Source: Ochrobactrum sp. BTU1 (lineage in GTDB: Bacteria; Pseudomonadota; Alphaproteobacteria; Rhizobiales; Rhizobiaceae). From it: 64,000 nt of DNA. The stretch spans positions 1,550,001 to 1,614,000 of the forward strand of contig CP076354.1 of NCBI GenBank assembly GCA_018798825.1, given 5' to 3'. Below, in pieces: positions 47,243 to 56,717 of this stretch. Below the pieces are notes generated by a model. It saw only the letters and a list, made by a program, of their open reading frames with translations, was not told the DNA's origin and did not search any database. Both the position numbers and the translations under genes were made by a program. Position 1 is the stretch's first letter; every line of letters begins with the position of its first letter.

Positions 47243-50094
47243 ATTTTCTGCCACTCGCCTTTGGATCACCGCTGATCCTCGCAGGCCTTCTCGCTTTGCC
47301 GGTTATCTGGTGGCTGCTGCGTATGACGCCACCGCGCCCGCAGGAAGAGAGCTTCCCGCCTTTGCGTATTCTGGCGCAAGTTTTCAAACGCGAGGAAGTG
47401 CCGTCAAAAAGCCCCTGGTGGATGACGCTGCTACGCCTGCTGATCGCAGCACTGGTTATTCTGGCTCTGGCATCCCCTGTCTGGAACCCGCGTGCCACCG
47501 CGATTGCAGGCGATGAGCCGCTTGCAATCATGATCGATAACGGCTGGGCCTCGGCTGAAGACTGGTCGCAACGTGTGGCTGCTGCGGAAAAACTCATTTC
47601 CGATACAGATGAAACCAACACGCAGATTTATATTATCGGCACCGCAGAACCAGCCAATGCTGCAATCGGACCTTATGATCGTACTGGAGCAACCGAACGT
47701 TTGCAGGCGTTGCAGGCACGCCCACTTCCTGTGAACCGCAAAGCCGCCACTGAACGCCTCTCTTCAGCCTTGCCTGAAGGCGTAAAAATTCGCCTCGCTT
47801 TCCTGAATGACGGCCTTGCCAGCGAGAACGACACCGAAAGCTTCGGCGCGCTCGACAAGACCGGCCATCTGGGTTCGGTCCTCTGGTATAGGGCGAGCCT
47901 CGGTCGCACCTTTGCCCTTACCGGCATCGACAACAAAGCCGACAGTCTGGATGCGATTGCAGTCCGTCCGGAAGGGGTACAGGCGCCGCGTTCGTTGACT
48001 GCCGCAGCTTATGACGACAAGGGACGCCGCATTGCCGAAGCACCACTTACCTTTGCGCTCGGCAGCGTCGAGGGTTCAGCGCGTTTTAATCTGCCGGTGG
48101 AATTACGCAATGATTTCCGCCTGATCCGCGTTGATGGTGTTGAACAGGCAGGCGCAACCCATCTGATCGATGCGGGATCAGAGCGCCGTACCATTGGGCT
48201 TCTTGCAAGTGGTGATGGCGATCTCGCCCAGCCACTGCTGTCACCGCTGCATTATATTTCGCGCGCCCTTTCCCCTTACGCAAATCTGGTTGAGCCACGC
48301 TCCGCCGACCTCCTGCAATCCGTACCGGAATTGCTCGATGGCAAGCCTTCCCTGCTCATCATGGCCGACATCGGCACGATGCCCCAGCCAGTCATCGAAC
48401 AGCTTTCAAAATGGGTGGAAGATGGCGGCACGCTTGTGCGTTTTGCGGGTCCACGCCTTGCCGGTGCAAATGACAACGATCCGCTGCTTCCGGTTAAACT
48501 GCGCAAAGGCGAACGCGCTTTGGGTGGTACGCTGTCATGGTCTGAGCCGCAGAAACTCCGTACCTTTCCGCAGCAAGGTCCATTTGCTGGACTGACTATT
48601 CCCGACGATGTGAATGTCTCGCGACAGGTGCTGGCTGAACCGTCTTTTGATCTGAATGACAAGACCTATGCCGTGCTTCAAGACGGCACTCCGCTTGTAA
48701 CCGGCGAAAAACGCGGACGCGGCAATATCGTGTTGTTCCATATTTCGCCTGACGCAACATGGTCGACGCTGCCTATTTCCGGCTCATTTGTCGACATGCT
48801 TCGCCGCATCGTCTCATTGTCCAACCGCGCAGGCGGACAGGACAATCAGGACGCAGTTTCGCTGCCGCCGTTCCAGCTTCTTTCTGCTTCTGGAGCGCTT
48901 GTGCCGCCGACATCGGAGGCCAAGCCTTTGATCGTTGAGAAAAACAAGCAGGCCAGTGTCAGCATCAACACGCCGCCCGGTTTCTACGGCAATGAGGATG
49001 GCTTGAAAGCACTCAATATTTTTGATGGCAGCAACATCAAATTGCAGCCAATCGAGCAACCAGCATTTTCCACGGGCGTCACCGAAGCATCCTACACGTC
49101 GGATGAGTCGATCTCGCTCGCAGGACCATTTCTTGGCTTCGCAGCTATGCTTTTGGCACTCGATACATTGTTGATGCTCTGGCTGCGCGGTGCCTTCCGT
49201 CGTCGCATGAAGACACGGGCCAAGGCTGCAAGCATCGCCCTGCTACTGGCAGGTGGACTGGCATTCAGTTTTGCGCCTGCAACCGTCAATCATGCGCGAG
49301 CCCAAGAGCCACAACAAACACACGACGACAGCAAACCCGGCGATGAAGCGATCATCAACTCGGTTTCGCAAACCCACCTTGCCTATATCATCACCGGCAA
49401 TGCCGAGACCGACGATATCAGCAAGGCAGGTCTGCGTGGCCTTACCTTCGCTCTCAACGACAAAACCGCGCTTGAGCCGGGCGATCCGATTGGCGTTGAT
49501 CCTGCCAAGGATGAACTGGCTTTCTATCCGTTGATTTACTGGCCGATTGATCCAAATTCAGCCATGCCAAGCGCTGAGGCCATCGCCAAGGTCGATGCCT
49601 ATATGCAGCAGGGCGGAACAGTTCTTTTCGATACCCGTGACCAGCTTCAGGCGGGCGCAAGCCTTGATGCATCCGCGTCGCCTGCAAATCAGCGGCTAAG
49701 GGCGATCCTCGACAACATGAACGTGCCACCTCTGGAACCTGTTCCGGACGATCATGTCCTGACCAAGTCCTTCTTCATCATGCCAGATTTTCCGGGTCGA
49801 TATGAGGGAAGCCCGCTGTGGGTCGAAGCAACGACACCCAACAATGCCACACAGGATCGCCCCGTTCGCACCGGCGATGGTGTGACACCAATCATGATCA
49901 CCGCAAATGATTTTGCGGGCGCATGGGCAGTCGATGAACAGGGCAATCCTCTGTTGCCAACCGTTCCGAACGATCCAATGCAGCGCATCTATGCCATCCG
50001 TGGCGGTGTCAATATCGTGATGTATATGCTCACCGGCAATTACAAATCCGATCAGGTCCACGTCCCGGCCCTGCTTGAACGGCTGGGGAATTAA
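47239..50094 (+). CDS. large membrane protein with BatA N-terminus and DUF4159 C-terminus
   Basis: A 951-residue inner-membrane protein. Residues 1 to about 85 form a BatA-like N-terminus with two hydrophobic segments ('PLILAGLLALPVIWWLLRM', 'LLRLLIAALVILALASPVW'). A large region resembling a VWA fold follows, but its MIDAS reads 'IDNGWASA', so D-x-S-x-S is degraded. Two further membrane segments occur at about 630-690. The DUF4159 domain occupies about 715-945. It is coupled to the DUF58 gene by a four-base overlap. Role: cell-envelope assembly or MoxR-linked function is inferred from context. Confidence 0.88.
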   Translation: MNFLPLAFGSPLILAGLLALPVIWWLLRMTPPRPQEESFPPLRILAQVFKREEVPSKSPWWMTLLRLLIAALVILALASPVWNPRATAIAGDEPLAIMIDNGWASAEDWSQRVAAAEKLISDTDETNTQIYIIGTAEPANAAIGPYDRTGATERLQALQARPLPVNRKAATERLSSALPEGVKIRLAFLNDGLASENDTESFGALDKTGHLGSVLWYRASLGRTFALTGIDNKADSLDAIAVRPEGVQAPRSLTAAAYDDKGRRIAEAPLTFALGSVEGSARFNLPVELRNDFRLIRVDGVEQAGATHLIDAGSERRTIGLLASGDGDLAQPLLSPLHYISRALSPYANLVEPRSADLLQSVPELLDGKPSLLIMADIGTMPQPVIEQLSKWVEDGGTLVRFAGPRLAGANDNDPLLPVKLRKGERALGGTLSWSEPQKLRTFPQQGPFAGLTIPDDVNVSRQVLAEPSFDLNDKTYAVLQDGTPLVTGEKRGRGNIVLFHISPDATWSTLPISGSFVDMLRRIVSLSNRAGGQDNQDAVSLPPFQLLSASGALVPPTSEAKPLIVEKNKQASVSINTPPGFYGNEDGLKALNIFDGSNIKLQPIEQPAFSTGVTEASYTSDESISLAGPFLGFAAMLLALDTLLMLWLRGAFRRRMKTRAKAASIALLLAGGLAFSFAPATVNHARAQEPQQTHDDSKPGDEAIINSVSQTHLAYIITGNAETDDISKAGLRGLTFALNDKTALEPGDPIGVDPAKDELAFYPLIYWPIDPNSAMPSAEAIAKVDAYMQQGGTVLFDTRDQLQAGASLDASASPANQRLRAILDNMNVPPLEPVPDDHVLTKSFFIMPDFPGRYEGSPLWVEATTPNNATQDRPVRTGDGVTPIMITANDFAGAWAVDEQGNPLLPTVPNDPMQRIYAIRGGVNIVMYMLTGNYKSDQVHVPALLERLGN

Positions 50095-50141
50095 AGCATG
50101 TTTCGGAAAAGTGAAAACCGGCTTTCCGGTAAAACATATGC
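50095..50141. repeat. palindromic repeat, module A variant inside the MoxR operon (locus 4)
   Basis: GCATGTTTCGGAAAAGTG...ACCGGCTTTCCGG...ACATATGC. It lies in the 62-bp gap between the DUF4159 and VWA genes, just before AAGGAGATCGGC ATG. Confidence 0.75.
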
Positions 50142-50156
50142 GGAAAGGAGATCGGC

Positions 50157-52232
50157 ATGAATGTTGAATTCGAACCGTTCCTCTCTCTGCCGTGGCTCAC
50201 TGGTATTCTCGTGCCATTGGCGCTTCTCGTTTTGGCGACTATTGCGCTTCGTATGCGTGGCGGTCTTATCCGTCTGGCTGCCGCAGCCGCTCTCGCACTG
50301 GCCCTGTTCAATCCGGTCATCATCAATGAAGAGCGTGAACCGTTAAAGAGTGTCGTAGCTGTCGTTGTTGATCGCAGCCAGAGCCAGGAGCTGGGCGAAC
50401 GCAGCAGCGATACGGATGCCGCACTGAAAGCCGTTCAGGATCAGTTGTCAGCAATGCCGCAGTTTGAAACGCGCGTGGTTGAAGCTGGCAAGCCTGATGA
50501 CAATGAAGACGGCTATGCAACGCGCCTGTTTGGTCCGCTTGCACGCACGCTTCTCGACGTACCGCCATCGCGTGTAGCTGGCGCGATCATGATCACCGAT
50601 GGTCAGGTCCATGATATTCCGGCCAATGAGAATGCACTTGGCTTCGATGCACCGGTGCATGGTCTTATCACCGGAAAGCCCGACGAATTCGACCGCCGGA
50701 TCAAATTCAACAAGGCGCCGCGCTATGGCATCAGCGGCAAGCCGCTGGAAATGTCCTTTACGGTGATGGACGAAGGCAAAAGCCTCGGAAATCCCGCACA
50801 GGTTCAGATCAGTGTTAATGGCGAAGTCGTCAGCGAAGAAGAAGCGCAGGTTGGACAGGAAACAACGACCAGCATCAACCTGCCTCGCGCTGGCGTGAAT
50901 ATCGTCGAGATAACAACGCCTACACTTCCGGGCGAAGTAACGGATGCCAATAACCGCGCAGTCGCAACCATTGACGGCATTCGCGAAAACCTGCGTGTGC
51001 TTCTGGTTTCCGGCGAGCCCCATAACGGCGAGCGCACATGGCGCAATCTTCTGAAATCCGACGCCGCTGTGGATCTCGTCCATTTCACGATTCTGCGTCC
51101 GCCTGAAAAACAGGACGGAACGCCGATCAACGAGCTGTCACTGATTGCCTTTCCGACGCGCGAACTCTTTGTCGACAAGGTCAACGAGTTCGACCTTATC
51201 ATTCTTGATCGCTATCAGCACCGCGATGTGCTGCCGCTCCTCTATTACGATTATATCGCTCAATATGTGGAGAATGGCGGCGCACTGTTGATTGCAGCTG
51301 GTCCGGAGTATGCAGGCGATATGTCGATTGCCCGCACGCCGCTTTATAGCGCGCTGCCAGCCATGCCGACCGGCACAATCACCGAGAAGGCTTTCTATCC
51401 GCGACTGACCAACCTTGGCAAACGCCACCCAGTCACGCGCGGGCTTGATGGAGCCGAACAGGAGCCGCCGCATTGGAGCCGCTGGTTCCGCACCATCGAT
51501 ATCGGTCAGCCGCAAGGTGAAACCGTGATGAGCGGTGCCGACAACAAGCCGCTGCTGGTACTCAATCGCGTTGGCAAAGGTCGCGTTGGCATGTTCCTTT
51601 CTGATCAGGGCTGGCTTTGGGCGCGTGGCTTTGAAGGTGGAGGCCCATACGCCTCGCTTTATCGCCGCATCGCACACTGGCTGATGCAGGAACCGGAACT
51701 GGAAGAAGAAGCACTGACTGCAAGCGGCAACGGCCGCACCCTTTCAATTCGGCGTCAGTCGATGGGCGACAATCCGGGCATTGCCACCGTCACATCACCA
51801 TCCGGCAAGCAATTGCAGGTTAATCTCGCACAGGGAAAACCTGGCCTGTTCGAGGGTTCGCTGCAAACCGATGAAATCGGCATTTTCCGTGTGAAGAATG
51901 GCGATCTGGAAACACTTGCGCATGTCGGCCCTGTCGATGCGCCGGAATTTGCAGACAGCATTTCGACAGCTGATCGCCTGAAGCCACTGGCCGATGCAAC
52001 GGGTGGCTCAGTTCACCGTGTTCATGAAAGTGCTAATAGTTCAGTTCAGGTGCCAGCAATCACCGCCGTTGCAGCCAATCGTACAGCCGCAGGCAATGAC
52101 TGGATCGGCCTGCGTGAAACGACGGATACACAACTGAAAAGCGTCAACCGTCTGCCGTTGTTCTCTGGATTGTTTGCGCTCGCCGCCCTGCTCTTTGTCT
52201 TCGGCGGCATGTGGTATCGCGAAGGGCGGTAG
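50157..52232 (+). CDS. membrane protein with VWA domain and glutamine-amidotransferase-like region
   Basis: A 691-residue inner-membrane protein. N-terminal hydrophobic segments ('WLTGILVPLALLVLATIAL', 'LAAAAALALALFNPVII') precede a VWA domain with an intact MIDAS 'VVVDRSQSQ' (D-x-S-x-S) and 'AIMITDGQVHD'. A region at about 330-480 ('YDYIAQYVENGGALLIAAG') resembles the class I glutamine amidotransferase-like fold. A C-terminal transmembrane helix ('SGLFALAALLFVFGGMWY') ends the protein. Strong Shine-Dalgarno AAGGAG. Last gene of the MoxR unit. Stop TAG is shared with the repeat edge. Confidence 0.87.
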   Translation: MNVEFEPFLSLPWLTGILVPLALLVLATIALRMRGGLIRLAAAAALALALFNPVIINEEREPLKSVVAVVVDRSQSQELGERSSDTDAALKAVQDQLSAMPQFETRVVEAGKPDDNEDGYATRLFGPLARTLLDVPPSRVAGAIMITDGQVHDIPANENALGFDAPVHGLITGKPDEFDRRIKFNKAPRYGISGKPLEMSFTVMDEGKSLGNPAQVQISVNGEVVSEEEAQVGQETTTSINLPRAGVNIVEITTPTLPGEVTDANNRAVATIDGIRENLRVLLVSGEPHNGERTWRNLLKSDAAVDLVHFTILRPPEKQDGTPINELSLIAFPTRELFVDKVNEFDLIILDRYQHRDVLPLLYYDYIAQYVENGGALLIAAGPEYAGDMSIARTPLYSALPAMPTGTITEKAFYPRLTNLGKRHPVTRGLDGAEQEPPHWSRWFRTIDIGQPQGETVMSGADNKPLLVLNRVGKGRVGMFLSDQGWLWARGFEGGGPYASLYRRIAHWLMQEPELEEEALTASGNGRTLSIRRQSMGDNPGIATVTSPSGKQLQVNLAQGKPGLFEGSLQTDEIGIFRVKNGDLETLAHVGPVDAPEFADSISTADRLKPLADATGGSVHRVHESANSSVQVPAITAVAANRTAAGNDWIGLRETTDTQLKSVNRLPLFSGLFALAALLFVFGGMWYREGR

Positions 52233-52329
52233 AGCGCATCCCGAAAAGTGGGAACCGGTTTTCGGAATAAGATGCGCGTTAAAAATGAGATAAAAGCGTG
52301 TTGCTTCAATAAGATAAATGCAACACGCT
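52233..52329. repeat. composite palindromic repeat, locus 5 (module A plus a different hairpin)
   Basis: Module A (52233-52280) with AAAGTGGGAACCGGTTTTCGG core, then a distinct hairpin AGCGTGTTGC...GCAACACGCT (52295-52329) in the position of module B. Confidence 0.85.
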
Positions 52330-52347
52330 TTCCCCTCTTTTTAACTT

Positions 52348-52854
52348 TTAAACTCTGCTTGCGTGACGCACTATGCCGGTTGCGCCGTTCAGCGCATTTG
52401 GCGCAAGCTCACAGGCGAGCATCCGGCGCGGATCAACTGGCGCTGGCATAATCATCGAACCCGGCTGCACCATCTTGAAGCCAAAAGGCGCATAATAAGG
52501 CTCGTCACCTACCAGAACGATCAGCTTGTGACCGGCATTCTGAGCCGCCTCGATCGACATCCGCATCAAGGTGCCACCGATGCCGCGCTTCTTCCATTCC
52601 GGCCTTACAGCGAGCGGTCCGAGCAGCAGAGCCGGTTTCTTGCCAACCATAACAGGCGTCTGCCGGACTGATCCGACAACGATGCCCCCCATCAGTGCGA
52701 CGAAGGACAGGTTCAGATCGTGAGGGCCACCTTCACGAATGAAATGCGCTGCCTTGGTAAAACGGGCAGGACCGAAAGCCTCGGCATTGATGGCTTCGAT
52801 TTCGATGTCGTGCGCCGGGTTTGCCTGCGCGTATGTCAGTTCAAGCTGCTGCAT
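52348..52854 (-). CDS. GNAT acetyltransferase (YhbS-like)
   Basis: A 168-residue GNAT protein. It has 'LLLGPLAVRPEWKKRGIGGTLMRMSIEAAQ' (acetyl-CoA loop), and 'VLVGDEPYYAPFGFKM', typical of the YhbS/N-acetyltransferase group. The start is uncertain: ATG 52854 opens the conserved region, but the frame continues to 53007 with several other ATG codons and no clear Shine-Dalgarno for any. Substrate unknown. Confidence 0.82.
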   Translation of the reverse strand: MQQLELTYAQANPAHDIEIEAINAEAFGPARFTKAAHFIREGGPHDLNLSFVALMGGIVVGSVRQTPVMVGKKPALLLGPLAVRPEWKKRGIGGTLMRMSIEAAQNAGHKLIVLVGDEPYYAPFGFKMVQPGSMIMPAPVDPRRMLACELAPNALNGATGIVRHASRV

Positions 52855-53168
52855 GGGGCTTTGATCGCAATAGGAGATGTCGGTGACCGTTCGATGGTCA
52901 ATGGAATGCATACCGCGCATTTTACGCAGTCCAGATTTCATCGTCGGAGGATGAAAAGCATTTCCATTACACGGCTCTCCTGATTGGTCGGAATTATCCA
53001 ACCGCAATTTGGAAGCTGCGTATCACCAAAATGATCACAGGTAAAACAAAATCTTTCAAAACGGCGGTTCAAATTTAGCTTTTTGGCACCGTTACGCACT
53101 GTTCACGCCTTAATAGGCTGTCAAACGGCAGTTTTGCGGCTATTTTCCTTATCAAAAGGAGAAATCAC
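52855..53168. promoter_or_regulatory. 314-bp divergent region between GNAT and GST genes
   Basis: Contains promoters by position. The right end has AAAAGGAGAAATCAC just before the GST ATG. If the GNAT start is further upstream (to 53007) part of this region is coding. No repeat or hairpin of note. Confidence 0.3.
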
Positions 53169-54152
53169 ATGGGACTTCTGGTTGACGGCAAATGGCAGGA
53201 TGTCTGGTATGACACGAAAGCCACCAAAGGCCGTTTCGAGCGCTCGAAATCGCAGTTCAGAAACTGGGTTACAGCAGATGGAAGCGCAGGCCCAACTGGC
53301 GAAGGCGGCTTCAAGGCCGAGCACGGCCGCTATCACCTCTATGTCTCCTACGCCTGCCCATGGGCACACCGCACGCTGATATTCTGTGCATTGAAGAAGC
53401 TTGAAGATGTAATTTCCGTCTCGGTTGTCGATTATCTCATGGTCGAAGAAGGCTGGACCTTCTACGGCACAACCGGCAGCTCGGGTGACGCTCTCTACGG
53501 CTCTAAACGCCTGCATGAGATTTATACCCGCGCCGATCCAACCTATTCCGGTCGCGTGACCGTACCGGTTCTCTGGGACAAGCAGCGCGAGACGATTGTT
53601 TCAAATGAGTCATCTGAGATTATCAGAATGCTCAATTCGGCTTTCGATGCGTTCGGCGATGCGTCGCTTGATCTTTATCCGGAGGCCCTGCGCGGCGAGA
53701 TCGACGCACTCAACGAGTTTGTCTATCCAAACATCAATAATGGGGTTTACCGGGCTGGCTTTGCGACCTCACAGGAAGCCTATGAAGAAGCCTTCGGACA
53801 GGTCTTCGCAGCGCTCGATACGCTGGAGGAAAAACTTTCAAAGAGCCGCTATCTGGCAGGCTCCAGCCTGACAGAAGCCGATTGGCGGCTGTTCACCACG
53901 CTGTTGCGCTTTGATCCGGTCTATGTCGGGCATTTTAAATGCAACCTGCGGCGCATCGCCGACTATCCGAACCTTTGGAATTACACGAAAGAGCTTTATC
54001 AGGTGCCGGGCGTTGCTTCGACCGTCAATATGGAACACATCAAGGGCCATTATTATTGCAGCCACAAGACGATCAACCCAACAGGCATTGTTCCGCTTGG
54101 ACCGGAAATCGACTTCTCAGCACCACATGACCGGGACCGTCTCAGCAACTGA
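53169..54152 (+). CDS. glutathione S-transferase, xi class (glutathionyl-hydroquinone reductase)
   Basis: A 327-residue GST-fold enzyme of the xi class (YqjG/EcmG type). The catalytic motif 'YACPWAHRTLIF' carries the Cys that forms the mixed disulfide. The family length and the segments 'TIVSNESSEIIRML' and 'GFATSQEAYEEAFGQVFAALDTLEEKL' also fit. These reduce glutathionyl-hydroquinones and related conjugates. AAAAGGAG precedes the ATG. Single gene. Confidence 0.95.
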   Translation: MGLLVDGKWQDVWYDTKATKGRFERSKSQFRNWVTADGSAGPTGEGGFKAEHGRYHLYVSYACPWAHRTLIFCALKKLEDVISVSVVDYLMVEEGWTFYGTTGSSGDALYGSKRLHEIYTRADPTYSGRVTVPVLWDKQRETIVSNESSEIIRMLNSAFDAFGDASLDLYPEALRGEIDALNEFVYPNINNGVYRAGFATSQEAYEEAFGQVFAALDTLEEKLSKSRYLAGSSLTEADWRLFTTLLRFDPVYVGHFKCNLRRIADYPNLWNYTKELYQVPGVASTVNMEHIKGHYYCSHKTINPTGIVPLGPEIDFSAPHDRDRLSN

Positions 54153-54318
54153 GCTTTTCCTGCAACAGTCCCATCAGAACATCCTTACTTTCTAAAATCT
54201 TGGGCGCCTCTTTGATCCTGATCAATGGGGCGCTTTGCTGTGCGGTCCAGAGTGCGCGCATCACTACCCCAGACTACCGGGATCAGGACTGTTAGACCAA
54301 GACTTTTAGGAGAGACTG

Positions 54319-55002
54319 ATGAACCGCTTTGCCAAAGGGCTTCTCGCAGCAACAGCACTGACATTCGCAGCACCTGCAGCTTTTGCTGCTGATGCGATTG
54401 TTGCGCAGCCAGCGACCGAGATCGTTGCCGTGCCACAGGCTTTGTCGCCATGGCAGATCCGCGTGCGCGCGCTTGGCGTTATTGCCGAGAATAAAGGCTA
54501 TGTGAACGGCGTCGATGGTTCTGGTCTTGATTACTCGAAGTCGATCACGCCAGAACTCGACATCACCTACTACTTCACCGACAATCTGGCCGCTGAACTC
54601 ATCCTCGGCACCACCTATGCCAATATCAATGGCACTGGTTCGATTGAAGGTCTGGGCAAGGTCGGCAAGGTATGGATGCTGCCTCCAACGCTCACCATGC
54701 AGTACCACTTCACCAATTTCGGCGCTTTCAAGCCTTATGTCGGTGCGGGCGTGAACTATACCATCTTCTACAATCAGGATGCAGCCGGCGTTGACTATCT
54801 CAAGGTCAAGAACACGTTTGGCGGCGCGCTTCAGGTCGGCTTCGACTACATGATCGATGAACATTGGGGTATCAACTTCGATGTGAAGAAGCTGTTCCTC
54901 GAACCCAAGTTCGATGCGACTCTGGCTGGCGGCACACAGGTTAGCGGTAAGGCCAAGCTTAACCCTTGGCTGATCGGTACGGGTATCATCTACCGCTTCT
55001 AA
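54319..55002 (+). CDS. ompW: OmpW-family outer-membrane protein
   Basis: A 227-residue eight-stranded outer-membrane beta-barrel protein. Signal peptide residues 1-23 end in AFA. OmpW-type features are 'WQIRVRALGVIAENKGYVNG', 'ITPELDITYYFTDNLAAELILG', 'PTLTMQYHFTNFGAFKPYVGAGVNYTIFYN' and 'WGINFDVKKLFL', with a C-terminal Phe. It is thought to form a hydrophobic channel. AGGAGAG precedes the ATG. Single gene. Confidence 0.93.
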   Translation: MNRFAKGLLAATALTFAAPAAFAADAIVAQPATEIVAVPQALSPWQIRVRALGVIAENKGYVNGVDGSGLDYSKSITPELDITYYFTDNLAAELILGTTYANINGTGSIEGLGKVGKVWMLPPTLTMQYHFTNFGAFKPYVGAGVNYTIFYNQDAAGVDYLKVKNTFGGALQVGFDYMIDEHWGINFDVKKLFLEPKFDATLAGGTQVSGKAKLNPWLIGTGIIYRF

Positions 55003-55038
55003 TATCTGAATATGAGGGCGCGGAAGCGCCCTTTCCTT

Positions 55039-55542
55039 TTACCAGTTTGGTAGCGGATCAAGATCGTGAAGCGCTTCCTGCAGGCGGCGCTTGGTTGAAG
55101 GCGTCGTTCCTTCAGGCAGGTTATCGAGCGGAAAGAAACCGGCTTCCGCTATTTCCCTGTCTCGCTGTTTCGGCTCTGTCTGCTCAAACGCCCGACAGAC
55201 ATAAAGTGCCACATGATCCCGCTTCGAGGCGTGAGCATTTTTGTAAAGCGCGAAAAGCTCGGGCCGTCCGGTGAGGAAAATATTACCTTCCTCACGCAGT
55301 TCCTTTTCAAGAGCCTGTCCGAATGTCTCGCCACTATCCACGCCACCGCCCGGCAATTGCCAGCCGGGTACGTAAGTGTGCTTCACCAGAAAAACTGAAT
55401 TTTTCTGCTCATCAAGTACAATTGCCCTGACCCCGAGGGTCATCGGGCGGCGTAATAGAAAATAGGTATGAAATAAAAAATGGCGGAAGCGCATACCGTC
55501 GATCCTGAACAAATTTCTTTGCAGCATCATTGCTACAGGCAC
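55039..55542 (-). CDS. NUDIX hydrolase with altered Nudix box
   Basis: A 167-residue NUDIX protein. The box region 'GGGVDSGETFGQALEKELREEGNI' has the G-x5-E spacing, but the expected R-E-x-x-E-E-x-G reads K-E-L-R-E-E-G-N: the Arg is Lys and the Gly is Asn. The N-terminal 'MTLGVRAIVLDEQKNSVFLVKHTYVPGWQLPG' matches NUDIX beta-strands. Catalysis may be retained, since the Glu residues are present. The start could be 55542, 55530 or 55494. Convergent with ompW. Confidence 0.82.
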   Translation of the reverse strand: MPVAMMLQRNLFRIDGMRFRHFLFHTYFLLRRPMTLGVRAIVLDEQKNSVFLVKHTYVPGWQLPGGGVDSGETFGQALEKELREEGNIFLTGRPELFALYKNAHASKRDHVALYVCRAFEQTEPKQRDREIAEAGFFPLDNLPEGTTPSTKRRLQEALHDLDPLPNW

Positions 55543-55602
55543 ATCAATAAAAAGTCGCTAAACACGGTTTCGATTTAAAAAATAATACAGTACACCGACT
55601 AT

Positions 55603-56511
55603 ATGTTTCGCCTCGCCCATATTTCCGACATCCACCTGTCACCTCTGCCCCGCATTCGCTATCGCGAATTGGCGTCGAAACGTATCACAGGTTACATCAA
55701 CTGGCTGCGTAATCGTAAAAACGCCATGCACGGCACAGTGCTTGACAGTCTGATTGCCGACATGCTGGCACAAAAGCCTGATCATATCTCAGTGACTGGC
55801 GATCTGGTGAACCTTGCCCTCAATCTGGAAATCGACATCGCCCATGACTGGCTGTTGAAGCTTGGCAATCCAGATAACGTATCTGTCGTTCCCGGCAATC
55901 ACGATGCCTATGTTCCCGGTGCGCTGGATAAATCCTGCCGCAAATGGGAGCCATGGATGCGTGGCGATGGCGTCAACAATGAAGGCAAGCGGCCTCAGTT
56001 TCCTTATATGCGCGAACGCGGGCCGGTAGCGATAATCGGCGTCTCGTCTGCACGCGCGACGGCTCCCTTCATGGCCAGTGGTGACTTTAAATCCGCACAG
56101 GCCAAGCGCCTGGCCAACGCGCTTGATGAAGCTGGCGCACGCGGACTTTTCCGCGTTGTGATGATCCATCATCCGCCAATACATGGCGCTACACCCACGC
56201 ATAAGCGGCTGTACGGTATTCGCAGATTTCAGAAAGTTATTCGCAAGCATGGTGCCGAGCTGGTCATTCATGGCCACACGCATCTGGCAACGCGCTATGA
56301 TATTGACGGGCTGAACGGAAAAGTTCCGGTTATCTGCGTGCCATCTGCCAGCCAGAATTTCGGCGGGCATAAGCCGCCTGCACGCTACAACATCTTCAAC
56401 ATCGACCGGAAACCGGAAGGCGGATGGCTATGCCAGTGGGAACAGCACGGCATTGAAGATGAAAGCGAAAGAATAATCGAGCTCAGCCGGCAAGAGCTGA
56501 AAATTCCATAG
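55603..56511 (+). CDS. metallophosphoesterase (calcineurin-like)
   Basis: A 302-residue calcineurin-superfamily phosphoesterase. Metal ligands are in 'HISDIHLSP', 'SVTGDLVNLA', 'VPGNHDAY', 'VMIHHPPIHG' and 'LVIHGHTHLATRYD', all five family motifs. It resembles the Icc/CpdA-type cAMP or UDP-diacylglucosamine hydrolases, though the substrate cannot be told. No Shine-Dalgarno is visible before ATG 55603, and the spacer to the divergent NUDIX is only 60 bp. Confidence 0.92.
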   Translation: MFRLAHISDIHLSPLPRIRYRELASKRITGYINWLRNRKNAMHGTVLDSLIADMLAQKPDHISVTGDLVNLALNLEIDIAHDWLLKLGNPDNVSVVPGNHDAYVPGALDKSCRKWEPWMRGDGVNNEGKRPQFPYMRERGPVAIIGVSSARATAPFMASGDFKSAQAKRLANALDEAGARGLFRVVMIHHPPIHGATPTHKRLYGIRRFQKVIRKHGAELVIHGHTHLATRYDIDGLNGKVPVICVPSASQNFGGHKPPARYNIFNIDRKPEGGWLCQWEQHGIEDESERIIELSRQELKIP

Positions 56512-56547
56512 TTCAACACTACGATTAATGGATGTTTCGCATTTATA

Positions 56548-56648
56548 GCATTTCCAGCAAAAGTGGGAACCGGTTTTGCGTCGGATAATGCGTAAAACAA
56601 ATAGTTACAGCGGCTCCAACGATTTAGTCTTAACTGGAACCGCTGTAA
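56548..56648. repeat. composite palindromic repeat, locus 6
   Basis: Module A variant (56548-56592) with GCAAAAGTGGGAACCGGTTTTGC core and a different second hairpin (56605-56648), TTACAGCGG...CCGCTGTAA. It separates the phosphoesterase from the lipoprotein. Confidence 0.82.
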
Positions 56649-56717
56649 CGTCTGACGCAGTGTTTCAACCGACGATATCAAACGCTAAATTCAAACCACT
56701 CATTACATCATTAAAGT

